Shown: positions 1 to 11,645 of the stretch, piece after piece
Numbering within the stretch: position 1 is the stretch's first letter
Layout of the letters: each line of letters starts with the position of its first letter
Assembly (NCBI GenBank): GCA_018343915.1
Contig: JABRWF010000006.1
Coordinates: forward strand, 4,092,001-4,156,000
DNA from: Agroathelia rolfsii
Taxonomy: Eukaryota; Basidiomycota; Agaricomycetes; Amylocorticiales; Amylocorticiaceae
Length of the DNA: 64,000 bases
Reading direction: 5' to 3'
Notes under the pieces: model-generated
Database searches by the model: none
What the model was told of the DNA's origin: nothing
Seen by the model: only the letters and a program-made list of their open reading frames with translations
Program-made: the position numbers and the translations under genes

Positions 1-1624
1 CCAAGGGCCTATCAGTCGATCATATAGCTGCAAAGGTCGATGTGGATAAGGGAAAACTGTCCCGGATCCTTCGGCTACTAGCTACTGAGCACTGTTTCCA
101 GGAAGGTGAGTAGAAGGTTTCATTCTCTGTGTCGATGCTCCTGCTGAAGCAAAATCAACTGACTCCAGTGTCCCCTAATGTTTTTGCCAACAACCGTCTC
201 TCTGTAACACTCCTAAGAAACAGCAGCGTATCCAGTCTGACACGCGTGTACACAAGCAAGCATAGCGCATATATGCAGTATCTTTTGAAGAACTTAATAC
301 ATCCGGACTATGCTTATTCATATGAGTCTACCAAGGCGCCATTTATGCAAGCGGTTGGAGCAGACTGTAGAGAGACGTATTTTAGTTGGTTAATTCAGCA
401 TGTAAGTGGAACTTGACTTAGTCTTTCTCCTCTGCTAGATCGTGAACAAGATTTCTCACAATTTCTTTCAGCCTGAAGATAGAAAGGTAAGGGTTTCTTC
501 TCTGGATTGACATTACCGAGTAATAAACTTTGGATTTAAATCTAGATATTCAATAATGCTATGCTTGGCACTGGATTCGTACAGGGATCATTCTCAGCTC
601 TATATTGTACGTTTTCACATACATATTCCTTGACCTGTGAATTTTCTTTTTTTAAATAGTCGGGCAGGTTATCCCTGGGACAACATCAAGTCTGTTTGCG
701 ACATCGGCTCGGGCTTGGGAGCGTTCACTATGCCCCTTGCAAGAAAATTCCCTCATCTTCAAATTGCTCTGTTCGATCTTCCTGATACAATAGGAAAGGC
801 TCAACAGGTACTTTAAATAGCATCTGAATTTATTTTAAACAAATGCTGATAATCCATTAAAACTATAACATTAAGCTTTGGAAAACAAACTTTTCCGAGT
901 TTTCTCTTCCGCCTGACAATGGTTTCAGTCGCATCAGCTTCATAACTGGTGATTTCCTCGTCGAGTTACCTGAGAATTTGAAAGAGGTGGACGTTTACTA
1001 CGTAACAGCTTGATAACTCATGACTATAGAATTAACACTCATGAGATTGATGTTAGCTGAGAAATGTAATCCACAATTGGTCTGATGCCTCCGCGCTCAA
1101 GATTCTTACAAATTTACGGCGAATCATGGCCCCGCAAAGTCGTCTACTTATCCGTGAGTTGATTAGCTGTGTTTACTCCTTGACTACTAGTAGGGCCTGC
1201 ATCTAACCAAAGCATCTTCTACCCTAAAATGTACAGATGATTATACTCTCACTTTTGCCACCTCCACGCCTATGATACTGGGCTCTCTGGGCTTTGATCA
1301 AGTGAGTTGAATAATTGACACGATGTAGTACTATAGTATCTCACTGTGAATGGTCAGCCTCCGGAACCGTTATTGTCTAATTTCGGCATTGGTAGTCTTC
1401 GGGCCTACAACTCAGATATTACAATGCTTGGTGCATTGAATGCCAAAGAACGTACAATTACCGAACTCATAGACCTGGGGTATGTCCAATTATATTGGAA
1501 AAGTGACCTAATTATTGATGGTATGAATAGGAAACAAGCCGGCTTGATAGCTATCCGATTCTGGGACTTGGGCGAGACGACTATGGTTGAATTCAAGCCT
1601 ACAATCGACCATGATGCTCTATAA
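1..1624 (+). CDS. SAM-dependent O-methyltransferase, 5' end outside window
   Basis: This is the 3' portion of a class I O-methyltransferase gene of the COMT/OmtA type, which transfers a methyl group from S-adenosylmethionine to a small-molecule hydroxyl; the substrate cannot be told. The window opens inside the winged-helix dimerisation domain (GKLSRILRLLATEH). The next exon (169-401) continues with SPNVFANNRLS and KAPFMQAVG. The SAM-binding motif VCDIGSGLG lies near 700, the active-site HNWSDA block near 1075, and the C-terminal WDLGETTMVEF ends at the stop at 1624. At least eight short introns fit GT-AG; the first is 106-168 and the last ends with the AG just before AAACAAGCC near 1540. No disabling change was seen in the visible part. 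It is a close paralogue of the gene at 27442-29423, with matching intron positions. Family assignment is secure; exact exon ends are approximate. Confidence 0.85.
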
Positions 1625-1874
1625 GGTCTGCATAAGAGGTCGTCACTCCACCGGCACGTCAATTATTTTACATAATAGTAGTACTTCAGGATTATAACTT
1701 GACAATCCATTCAACATCGGACCAAAGCACAATGATAAGGGTAATGTTCATGATACTATATTTCGTTGACAGAATTTTTTTTTCGCTCTAAGAAGCATAT
1801 CAAAGGTAACGGTGCTGTGATAATGAGTAAGCAAATGTGGCGACTATCGCCATGTTGTTGACACCATTGTTTAC

Positions 1875-2140
1875 TGGAGGTTCAGAGACCCGGCCTTGAG
1901 CCAAATCATGTGTGTATCTCGTATGACCAGTTGATGAAATAATTAGCGTCAGGCCAGACTATGAGCCCGGCGCCTTGAAACTTAATTAATACATGAGTAA
2001 AATGTGGTGTGCCTCCGAGTGTAATCAAAAGAAAACGAAGGTGTAGATCTAAAGCTCTGTGCAACATTTTACAGAAGTGGTTTACAAACCGCACGCAAAT
2101 ATTAGAGCTGTCTTTACTACGGTAGGTTAGAAAGGCTAAT
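1875..2140 (-). pseudogene. Decayed fragment of homoserine O-acetyltransferase (MET2)
   Basis: On the plus strand this stretch aligns by eye with about 30030-30330, which is inside the large exon of the intact MET2 gene. Shared blocks include TGGAGGTTCAGAGA, GGCGCCTTG and TACTACGGTAGGTTA, in the same order and orientation. Many substitutions and small gaps lie between, and no long open frame survives. It sits downstream of an O-methyltransferase in the same convergent arrangement as the intact pair at 27.4-31.3 kb, so it is read as the relic of a duplicated MET2. The first 250 bp after the O-methyltransferase stop (1625-1874) show no clear match. Confidence 0.75.
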
Positions 2141-2761
2141 ATTCGGCTGACATATACCGTTGTACTCCGTCATTTATAGGAGAAAGCAAGATAGAAGACT
2201 TCAAGCACGTAATAGCAACAATGCCATAAATATTACCATGAGACAAATATATGGGGTAAATCGAACTTGGAGAAGTGGATCACAGTGTATATTATGACCA
2301 GGTGCCAGTTTATTATAGTCGTGTTGGCCCGCTCGTTGCTCCTACTGATGCTCTCCTTTAAATTAAATACTACAGACACCAACCAGTCCCATTTTCACTT
2401 GGGGTTTTCACTGGCATCAGATATTTGAAGTGAAGTTATCGGATCTTTGGTCAGGCACTGTTGTCCAATAAGTTAATATTTCAATGCTTATCCGAAAAAA
2501 AATAATTCCATGAGCTCAAATAAAATTCATCGCAGCCATAGGCATGATGATTGCCCTAAAGCAAAGCATGGACGTTAACCGGTGATGCCTGGTGGTGTAT
2601 AATACTGCATTGAAACTTCACTGGGCATGAGCCCGCAAAAGATGAAATCTGAGAAAATCCGGAGATGTCTGGGTAAGTGGGTTTATAACCTGGTTTTTAT
2701 CTCATCAAATCCCATGTGCAGAAATTTCCAATATATTGTTGTTGTCCTTGCAAACTCTGAT
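2141..2761. other. Unassigned stretch between MET2 relic and mobile element
   Basis: No gene, RNA or repeat was recognised in these 620 bases. They may include further eroded MET2 sequence, but I could not align it convincingly by eye. Confidence 0.4.
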
Positions 2762-2770
2762 GTTTACTAG
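2762..2770. repeat. Left target-site duplication, GTTTACTAG
   Basis: The nine bases GTTTACTAG directly abut the left terminal inverted repeat. The identical nine bases abut the right terminal repeat at 27012-27020, in the same orientation, as expected for a duplicated insertion target. Confidence 0.8.
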
Positions 2771-2919
2771 CAGCCTGAGAATCTCAAGCCTCGGATGCGC
2801 AGCCCGGTATTTTATTTTGTTTGTACGTGTTGATGTTTTTGCCTGCTTCCGCAAAAGAGGCTTGAGGAATTTGGCCTATGGAGGAGCCGCTTTCATATAG
2901 AGCCGCCCGGGACTTGGCA
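2771..2919 (+). repeat. Left terminal inverted repeat with internal hairpin
   Basis: The outer tip CAGCCTGAGAATCTCAAGCC is the reverse complement of the right tip except for one base. Within it, CAAGCCTC (2785 onwards) and GAGGCTTG (2857-2864) can pair as a hairpin around an asymmetric loop. The inner part GGAATTTGGCCTATGGAGG matches the right repeat almost exactly. Confidence 0.8.
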
Positions 2920-3650
2920 CTTTTCGCGCGCGTCGTCTGCCAGTCCGCCTCCTCTGACCGTGACTACTATGTCTGTTTGATCGACGACCAATCTCCACCT
3001 GAAATGTCTCATACTTTATTTGTTAAACGATTATAATATCATGTTAGATCCACCAGCAAAAATCTGCTTATGATGTTAAATCTGGAACTTTCAGAGAGTG
3101 ATGTCAACGAGCGAATATTTGTCTGCTTCAGCGCTTGCACCGCAGTCTATCAACTCAGACCTACGTGAACTCATCAAGTCTTCTTGTCTGATCAAGACCG
3201 GTCTCACGCCCTACAAATGGCAAATTGACGTTGCCGAGACATTACTGAACCGACGTGACCGTGTTGTGATTGCAGGCACTGGAGAGGGCTGGACATTGCC
3301 ATTTGTTTTGCCATGCTTTGCTAAGCCCGATGTCATTGTCTTCATTATATCTCCCCCCAATGCACTCCAAGAAGACCAGGTATGTGGCTCTAACTCTAAT
3401 CTGTATTCAGAGCTTTGATGAGTATACGGCTTAGGCATTGCATTTTAGAAGATAGGGCTTAAAGGCAACTGCTGTCAACTCAAGGACGTTAGCTGCGGAC
3501 AAGAAGCTATACAAGGTGAGTGTTCATATAAATTGGATTTTCTGGTCATTGCCTCACACCTTCCCAGAGGATCTTAAATCTTGAATTTCAGGTTGTGCTC
3601 ATGCCTCCTGAAAATGCCTTATTAAGCAATCAATTGCAGCTAGTACTTAT

Positions 3651-6600
3651 TATTGGAATAAATGGGATGAGAAAATGACTTGTATATTCGGTAGATAAAA
3701 TGTATCGGTTTTATACATGTATGTTAATTGTGAGACATAAGACAAAAGAATACAAAAGAAACAAAAGAAACTATTGTTACGACGCATACAAAAAGTTCGT
3801 GCTATATTCGTAGCTGTTTATTATCCTTATTATCCAACACTCCTCCTCAGCGACAAATTCCCAACATTTCCTTCAATGATTTGTAAGCAGGGCCAGGAAG
3901 GGCCTTTGTCAGGATATCGGCACGATTGATCTTGCTTGGCGTGTATGTGATGTCGATGACGTGGTTGGTGATTTGTTCGCAAATGAAATGATAGCGAATA
4001 TCAATGTGCTTGGCACGTGAGTGGTGGACAGTGTTACGGGCGAGCTGGTTAGCGGCAGTGTTATCGGCAAAAATGGTAATGGGCTTGGTCGGTTCGGCTC
4101 CGATTGCTCGTAAGAACGTGACGACCCAGGCAGCGTGACGTCCAGTGCTGCTGAGGGCCATGTATTCGGCTTCCATGGTTGACAGAGCCACGGAAGGTTG
4201 TTTCTTGGAGGACCATGAGACCGGGCCGCCGCAGAGTAAGAAGACAAAACCGGTAACAGACCGGCGGTTGGTGATGTTGGAAGCCCAGTCGGCGTCTGAG
4301 TAAGCGACGACATTCAGCTTGGTGGGGGTGTGAGAATATGTGATGCCGTCGTCGATGGTGCCTCGTAGGTATCTGAAAACGCGTTTCACGGCGTTCCAGT
4401 GAGCGTTCGTCGGCCTTGAGTTGAACTGAGAGAGGTGTTGCACGATGAATGAGACATCCGGCCGGGTGAGGATGGCTAGATAGAGTAATGCGCCGATAGC
4501 AGACTGGTAAGGTGCTTGAGTGATGGTTGCGCCATCGGTGGCTTTAGCGAGTTTCACGTTAGGTTCCGCGGGTATGTCGAGTGGGAATGATGTAGTCATG
4601 TGATATTTCTTGAGTATGGATCTTGTGTAAGCACCCTGCGACAGGGTGAGCTTCCGCGCGGACCGGTCCCTAGTGACCTCGATGCCAAGAATGTGCCGGA
4701 CCTGCCTAAGGTCGGTCGTCTCGAATTTGCTAGCTATAGCTGCCTTAGTTGCACCAAGCAGCTTGGCTGAGTCAGCAAAAATGACCATGTCATCCACGTA
4801 CACAGAAATAATGACAAGCTGCGCACTGCATGTCCTGACATACACACAGGGGTCAGCTGCCATAGGAGTGAATCCAAGTCCAATAAGTGCCTGATTTAGA
4901 TCGGTGTTCCAGACCCTACCGGCCTGCTTAAGTCCATATATCGCCCGATCCATCTTCCAAACACGTCCAGACCCATCGTTGAATCCCTCCGGCTGCTCCA
5001 TATAGATATCATCCTCTAGCTTCCCATTTAGGTAAGCACCAACTACATCCATCTGATGAATTTCCATATCCCTCTCCGCCGCCATTGCAAACAACATTTG
5101 TAGTGAATCGTGACGAACCACAGGAGCAAACGTCTCCTTGTAGTCAATGCCAGGCTTCTGCTCAAAACTACGTGCAACAAGTCGAGCCTTGTACTTGACA
5201 ATGTTCCCCTTTTCATCCCTTTTGATCTTGTAGACCCATTTGGAAGTGAGTGCTCGGCGTCCGGCCGGAAGACCTACAAGTTTGAATGTTCTCCTATCCA
5301 CCAACTGACCCATTTCCCGATCCATCGCCCCTTTCCACTTCTCGGCGTCCCTGCTTCTGTTAGCTTCAGACCACGTCCTCGGCTCCTCCTGTCCCTCCAT
5401 AATTCCAAACACGTAAGCGAAATGAATGTCATGGTGAGTTTCTTCTGCAGGTGCGTCCGAGCTGCCTTCTTTGGCTTTCTCCTTTTCAGCAAGGCGCTGG
5501 GATCGGCGTAATTTTCTGGGTTTGATTTTGATAGATAGTTTCTCATTTTGGGAATTTTCATCTCCTTCATTGTCGTCTTCATCATCTCCTTCATTGCTGT
5601 TATCTTCTGGCATCTCCTCTTCTTTATCACAGCTTCCATCATCGTCATCTTCTTCCTCCTCCTCCTCCTGTGACCATGTGTCTTCAATCAATATTTTCTT
5701 TGATGTCACAGGACCGGGTGACAATGTGACGTGATTATTTGGCATAAATGTGACGTTGCGTGATGTGAGGATTTGGCGTGACTGAGGTGACCAGTAACAA
5801 TGTGCGAGTGATGTTTCAGAGAATCCGGTGAAAATGAATTCACGGGCTTTCGGTTTGAGTTTGTGACGCTTCTGGTCCGGAACATGGACCCAAATTTTTG
5901 AACTAAACGGGCGGATATGACTGATGTCGGGCTTCTTTCCCCAAAAGACTTCATGAGGTGTGACGGCGACTAACTTTCTGTGAGGGGCACGATTCTTGAT
6001 ATAGCATGCATAGGCCACGGCTTCTGGCTATAGTGAGACGCTGACGTCAGCACCAAAAATCATGGCCCTTGCAGCTTCGACAAGTGTGCAGTTCATGCGC
6101 TCAGCAATGCCATTTTGGAATGACAAATGCGGAGCCATAGTCTCAATTCAGATGCCCTCCTTCCGTAAATAGTCCTATAACTCAGAGTTAATGTATTCTT
6201 TACCATTGTCTACTCTAAGTGTTTTTATCTGCTTTCCTGTTTGGGTTAGTAGAAACGCTTTGTAAGCCTGAACAAATTTAGGAGCATCGGATTTTTGGTC
6301 CAAAAAATATACCGTTGTGTGACGGGTTGCAGCATCAGTAAATGAAAAGAAATACCAGTATTTATTAATGCCGGTTACCCGGGCTGGTCCCCACACATCT
6401 GAAACCACAAGTTCCCCAATTTGGCGGATTTTTGTAGCTGTCTCCTTTGGGATATTCTTCACGTGACTCTTGGCTTGAATGCATGCTTCACACGCTGTTG
6501 ATTCAGGTAATTTAGTAGTAACCTCAAATCCTGTGACCATACCCTTCTACTGTAAATATTGCAGTGCTGGGAAATTAATGTGCCCAAGCGCCTAATGCCA

Positions 6601-7517
6601 TTCAGCCCAGGACCGTTGCACCAGACCTTGCGGCTGTGCTTCAGTTTTAGGGCAGGTCACGGGGTAGGTCACAGAAGTGACGCGCTGGGGTTTGACATGT
6701 ATCTTGTAAAGGTGGCTATCTAGCCGCTTGCCTTGAATGATTGTTGTGTTGCTAGGTTTCTCGATGCCGTCCATTCGGCCATCTGTCAAATAAAATGATA
6801 AACCTGCCTTTTCCATCCGTCCCAAGGAAATAAGGTTGAATTTCATGCTCGGCACATGTAAGACATCCTTAAGTGTGATTTCATATGCCTTGTCACCAAC
6901 ATGAGTAATGACGTCAATGCTACCAGTGCCTGCAACCTTTACAGAACCGGCGCCTTTGATTTGCTTAATGTTTGATGTGGTGTAATTCCTAAAAAATGAT
7001 TTGTCAAATGCTACATGCACGCTGGCGCCTTCCGCTGCTTCTTTTTCCAATCCTGGCGTTCTTCATCCTTGCTCTCCTGCGGTTCAGCAATTTCACCTTT
7101 TACATAACTAAGGAGCTCTAGCTCCTCAAGTACGTCTTCTATCTTCCATTTCCACGCACTATAGTTTTTGGCACCACGAAGGTGGTCCATACAGCCAAGA
7201 TCGCTGGTGGAAGTGTCATTTGACATTGTTTTGGCAAGTGTCAATCAAGGGGTGAGATAAGCAGAGAGAGTTTTGAGTTATAAGCAGCGGATTTAAATGA
7301 AGTTGATTAGAGTGCAGGGCTCATAACCTATTGGAATAAATGGGATGAGAAAATGACTTGTATATTTGGTAGATAAAATGTATCGGTTTTATACATGTAT
7401 GTTAATTGTGAGACATAAGACAAAAGAATACAAAAGAAATAAAAGAAACTATTGTTACGATGCATACAAAAAGTTCGTGCTATATTCGTAGCTGTTTATT
7501 ATCCTTATTATCCAACA
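3651..7517 (-). mobile_element. Ty1/copia LTR retrotransposon, internally deleted
   Basis: Two 189-bp LTRs (3651-3839 and 7329-7517) flank a minus-strand polyprotein. In element orientation each LTR begins TGTTGGATAAT and ends TTCCAATA. The 5-bp target duplication CTTAT is perfect (3646-3650 and 7518-7522). The LTRs differ at three positions by eye, all C/T. At 3.87 kb the element is short for copia because most of gag and the start of protease are missing. Confidence 0.9.
3847..7244 (-). pseudogene. Copia Gag-Pol polyprotein remnant (protease, integrase, RT, RNase H)
   Basis: Reading on the minus strand, 7244-7011 encodes a Gag N-terminus (MDHLRGAKNYSAWKWKIEDVL). It runs by a frame change straight into the end of the protease region (EGASVHVAFDKSFF), so the zinc knuckle and the protease active-site Asp are gone. 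The GAG-pre-integrase cysteines (CEACIQAKS) and integrase core (VVSDVWGP, LRVDNGKEY, NGIAERMN) follow, interrupted by several stops between about 6595 and 6000. An intact 723-residue frame (6018-3847) holds the end of integrase, an acidic linker, reverse transcriptase with YVDD, and RNase H (TMEAEYMAL, ADNTAANQLARN). The element cannot be autonomous. Confidence 0.9.
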
Positions 7518-7735
7518 CTTATCAAACAGAACTTTGCATCAAAATACATTGTCATTATTGATGAAGCTCACTATATTTCTAGCTGAGTGCATGATTTTTG
7601 CCAAGCATTTAGAAAAATAGGCAACCTTTGAGTATACTTGTTGCCAAAAAAAGTAATGGCAGTTAGAAGCTTCTATAGCATGTTGTCAAGAGTATATCTA
7701 ACTCTTGCCACTAATGTCATGAGATCCTCATAACT

Positions 7736-8228
7736 TAGCCAAATCTAACTAGACTAGCCTGGAAGACTGGCAAAGAAACCATACTAATATCTTTATCCTC
7801 CCCTAGCTAGGAGATACTATCTATGTTTTAAGACCTGAATACAAGGTCTTCTACAAGTAAGGTTACTTTCCTAAGCAACACTTAACAATCTAGCATCTTT
7901 ATAGTTCCTTAACTAGATAGGACTTATTTGACTGAAGTTTTTATACTTCTTTATCCTAGGAGTCCATGGCTAGTATATAGCTTAAGCCTATGCTTAATCA
8001 TTCAGTTTATACTTCTGATAGAGTCATATCCCCTTAACCTTGGGGTCCAGGTGTATTATGATGGTGGGAAGAGTGATAAAACACACAAAAGAGAGAGTAG
8101 GGATAAGTGTGAGTGAGCACTACTAAGGGACAAGGTATAGCACAGCTCATATAGGTAGCTGCAAGAGAAGAAGCCCAAAGAGACTAAGATAGAGTACTAA
8201 GCACAGAGCAAAGTACTAAGGCAGATAA
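7736..8228. other. AT-rich continuation of decayed helicase locus
   Basis: No intact gene. The stretch follows directly on the helicase remnant and may hold its eroded downstream exons, but I see no alignable motif past about 7735. Confidence 0.4.
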
Positions 8229-9069
8229 TGTCATGAGAAGGGAATTTTCGCCGATTTTTCGGTGTATTTCTTGTAATTTTAGGATTAGCATTTCTTTTGT
8301 TTTGTCATTTTCTTTGTTTCTCTCTTTATTTCTTTATCAAAATTACCCCTTTAGGGCGTGGACTGTGGGCAGTGCAGTGGTCACCTAAATTGGCCCTCAC
8401 GTGTTCCAAGCCGCACGTCACAGGAGTAATCTCGGGGCTGCGCGCCTTCTCTTTCATCATCGCGCACAGCCTAGGAACACAGCCTTCCTCCCCTGATCTA
8501 TTCCTAGCAGTTACCGGTACTGTTCCGGAAACGGAACTCCACACGGATGCCCGGTGGAGCTAGGCTAAACGATCTACCCCTGCATAGCCTCGCTAAATAC
8601 TTCTAACTCCGCTCGGGCACAGACCACCAAAGCTGCGCACGGACCCTTCCTTAGTAGTATAAGTAGACCATGTAACTTGCACTGAAGGCCCCAGCTTCGA
8701 CCTCTTCGCCTTCAGGCAAGTATAGGCTTTGTACTCCTTATTAAGTAGATTACTAATATATCTTCGCCTTCAGGGTATTTCTAAAACCTAGGCCTAGCCT
8801 AACCGTCCTAGCCCCCTTCCTCTCCCTCTTTTACTAGGTGGTGGTGTAAATCCCTACATAAAGTGTGTGTACGTACGCGTGAGCATTTCGTAAGCTAAGT
8901 AACAGAGTACCTACACGAACCCCAATAAGAAAGGGTATCCGTGTGTGGGAAAACTATTTAGCTTAGGTACTTTGGTTTTAGTGTCGAGTTGGTGCCCGTG
9001 ATTTGTACAAAGACAAAGTAGGCACCCCACGCCCAAACGTCCAAGCCAAGTCAAGGAGTACCCTTGACA
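8229..9069 (+). mobile_element. Solo LTR, family E, copy 1
   Basis: An 841-bp unit starting TGTCATGAGAAGG and ending CCCTTGACA, flanked by the perfect 5-bp duplication GATAA (8224-8228 and 9070-9074). There is no internal retroelement coding sequence. It is the inverted partner of the unit at 9156-9974. Confidence 0.85.
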
Positions 9070-9155
9070 GATAAGTAATAAGGGTAGAGACAAAGATAAA
9101 GTAGTTAAGCTAGATTATAAAGGCCCTAAGGGCAGGCCTTTATATACTAGTTATA

Positions 9156-9974
9156 TGTCAAGGGATCACTCTTGACTAAGGTTTGCGTTTGGAGACTCAA
9201 CACAATTACCGAAGCCTAGCGCGATTTACTCAACACTAAGCTATAGAAGTACCTAAACGCAAGCTTTCCCACAGACCCTAACACCCTGATTTTATTGAGG
9301 GGCTAGGCGGGTACTCGGTTATCTTACGCTTACTCGATGCTCTTACTTGTTCACACACGTTGCGGGGATTTGCACCACCGCCAGGTAAAGGAAGGGAGAG
9401 GGAAGCTAGGACGGGGGCGGCTAAGCCTATGAGTAAACCCTGAAGGCGAAGTTTTATTAGTAATCTATCTTTAAGTGAGAATACAACCTAATACTTGCCT
9501 GAAGGCGAAGAGGTCGAAGCTAAGCTCTTCAGGACAAGTTACATGCACTATTTATACTACTTTAGTAAGGGTTCGTGCGCAGCCTTAATGGTCTGTGCGC
9601 AGCCGGAAAAGGAAGTATAGAAGGTGGCAATGCAGGGGAAGAATGTTTACCCTAATTCCACCGGGCATTCGTGTGGAGCTCCCTGTGGAGCGGAACCGGT
9701 ATCCATTAGGAATTATTCTTAGAAGGAAGGCTATGTTCCTAGGCTGTGCGTGATGATGAAATGGAATACGCACAGCCCCGAGATTACTCCTGTGACGTGC
9801 GGCTTGGAACACGTGAGGGCCAATCAGGTGACCACAGCACTGCCCACAGTCCACGCCCTAAAGGGTAATTAAAATGACGAAGTAAACAAAGAAAACGATA
9901 GAACAAAAGAGATACTAGTCCAAATATTACAAGAAATATACCGAAAAATCGGCAAAAATGACCTTCTCATGACA
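9156..9974 (-). mobile_element. Solo LTR, family E, copy 2 (inverted)
   Basis: Read on the minus strand this 819-bp unit starts TGTCATGAGAAGG and ends CCCTTGACA like copy 1. Its own target duplication is TTATA (9151-9155 and 9975-9979). Different flanking duplications show that the two copies are separate insertions. Confidence 0.85.
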
Positions 9975-10783
9975 TTATAAGTATTCTAAGAATAGTTCTT
10001 AACTCCACATCAAGGGAAATAGAAGAAAGGAAAGGAAAAGGATCAATAAAGTTAGAACAGAAGTATAGTATGAGAAAAGATCAAAGATGAAAGAAGCATC
10101 AATGATTAAAGAAGGAAATCAATGATGTATATCAAAAGATCTAGAATCATATCTAAATATAATATAGTACCATATAAACAATATAACAAGAAACTAGAAA
10201 ATAAAGAAGTATATCCTGTATACTTAAATCAAAAGATAAAAACATAAGAAAAATAGGGGAAAATAAGGAAAAATTAGAGGTATACTGCCAACCCATAGAA
10301 ACATATCTGTTTATACAGAAAATATGTCAGATATCCTATAATAGCATGTCTGCCATCTCATAACAATATTCATATTTCAATATTCATTTCTTAAAATTAT
10401 TTAAATATTCATTTTAAATATCTTTTGTTCAAATAATTCACTTTCCTTACTAATACACAATTGTGATTATAAATCAGCTTATAAATCACACAAATATATT
10501 AGTGATCACCTTCAAAGACATTAGTAATATCTAAGATATATTATTAATATCACTTTCCTATTCATTCAAATATTCAATTTGCTTACAAATACTATACTTA
10601 GCTTATAGAGCAGATTTGTCAGCATAAACTATACACTCTTTGCTTACTAAGTAGATTACTTAAGTAAAGACATTACTTACAAATCCTTTAGATATTAGAA
10701 TATTTTGTAGTATATAAACCCTAGCTAAATCAGCTGTAAAATATAAGTTATTTCACTCAAAAATAGTAAGTTAAATAGTCTAC
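9975..10783. other. AT-rich repeat-derived DNA
   Basis: No gene is visible. Phrases such as ATCAGCTTATAAATCA recur near 24490, so this is probably eroded LTR sequence, perhaps related to family D (24047-25091). Confidence 0.4.
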
Positions 10784-11212
10784 TATCACAACCCTAGTTA
10801 TATTATATTATAGACATAATAGCATTTACTCATGTCTACCAAGTATATACTCAGAACAACTAGGTAATTACTTAGGCATTTATTATTTATTATATCAAGC
10901 TATATATTATGCCATAGAAACTATAGTATAATTTATTTTACAATATAATATTTATAAGTCATAGTATATTATAGTAGGCTATAGTTTACTATTTAGCTAT
11001 AGCTTAGTTCTAAGCCTTAGCTTAGAACTAGGCTACTTCTTTACTATTACTATTATACTAGTTGTAATATATCATGTATTACATCACACAAAAGAGTATA
11101 ACTTTACAATCTCCTATCTTCAGGTACTATCACAGTTATACAGGAACTACAGCACATGCTACTAGACCTTGAAACAATTAAGGAGGAACTTAGGATCATT
11201 ACTGTCACAACT
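10784..11212 (-). repeat. Truncated LTR of the gypsy family (LTR-A)
   Basis: Matches the reverse complement of the gypsy LTRs at 13319-13976, starting at the TGTCACAACCCTAG end (here TATCACAACCCTAG) and stopping after about 430 bp, where another copy begins. Confidence 0.7.
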
Positions 11213-11645
11213 CTAGTTATACCATGTTATAGTTATTATAGCATTTATTTATGTTTACCAAGTATACACTTAGGTTTACTAAGCAAATATCTAGAATTAC
11301 CATGCAGCTGTCAAAGGATTTCTTAGAGATTATATCAAGCCATATAAAAGCCATAGCATATTATACTTCATAGTACACTAGTTACAAGTCATAGTATATC
11401 ATAGTAAGCCATAGTTGCTATTTTATCACAGCTTGGTTCTAAGCCTTAGGCTTAGAAAGAGGCATACCTGTATTTCTACTCCCTTGCTGCCATTGCTATA
11501 CTGGTTGTGACATGTGACATGTTATATTATAAAAAGAGCATAACTTTGCAATCTCTTATCTTCAGGCACTATCACAGGTACAAAGGGACTACAGCACATG
11601 CTGCTAATCACTGGAACAATCAAGGAGAATCTTAGTATTAGGGGT
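11213..11645 (-). repeat. Second truncated LTR-A copy
   Basis: Begins TGTCACAACTCTAG and follows the same LTR-A reverse complement as its neighbour before the match ends near CTTAGTATTAGGGG. It abuts the preceding fragment directly. Confidence 0.7.

Larger units (their letters stand above)
3098..7735 (+). pseudogene. RecQ-like DNA helicase, split by a copia insertion and mutated
   Basis: The first exon (3098-3379) encodes a helicase N-terminus: KWQIDVAETLLNRRD, then the motif I region IAGTGEGWTLPFVLP, then VIVFIISPPNALQEDQ. The Walker A lysine is replaced by tryptophan. Further exons give GLKATAVNSRTL and VVLMPPENALLSNQ. A copia element is inserted at 3651. On its far side (from 7523) the frame continues exactly after removal of the element and one copy of the CTTAT duplication, reaching the DEAH-box segment YIVIIDEAHYIS. 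Stop codons then interrupt it; an in-frame TGA follows the DEAH-box serines and another lies at 7629, each explained by one transition. In the family this helicase unwinds 3'-5' DNA; here it is dead. It lies just inside the left end of the 24-kb element and was probably one of its own genes. Confidence 0.75.

Noticed and set aside
4646..5734. Several plus-strand open frames over the copia RT and linker
   Set aside because: They are antisense shadows of the polyprotein; one is a serine run produced by the acidic linker.
8229..9974. A single DNA transposon with very long terminal inverted repeats
   Set aside because: Each half has LTR-like TG...CA ends and its own 5-bp duplication (GATAA and TTATA), so they are two solo LTRs.
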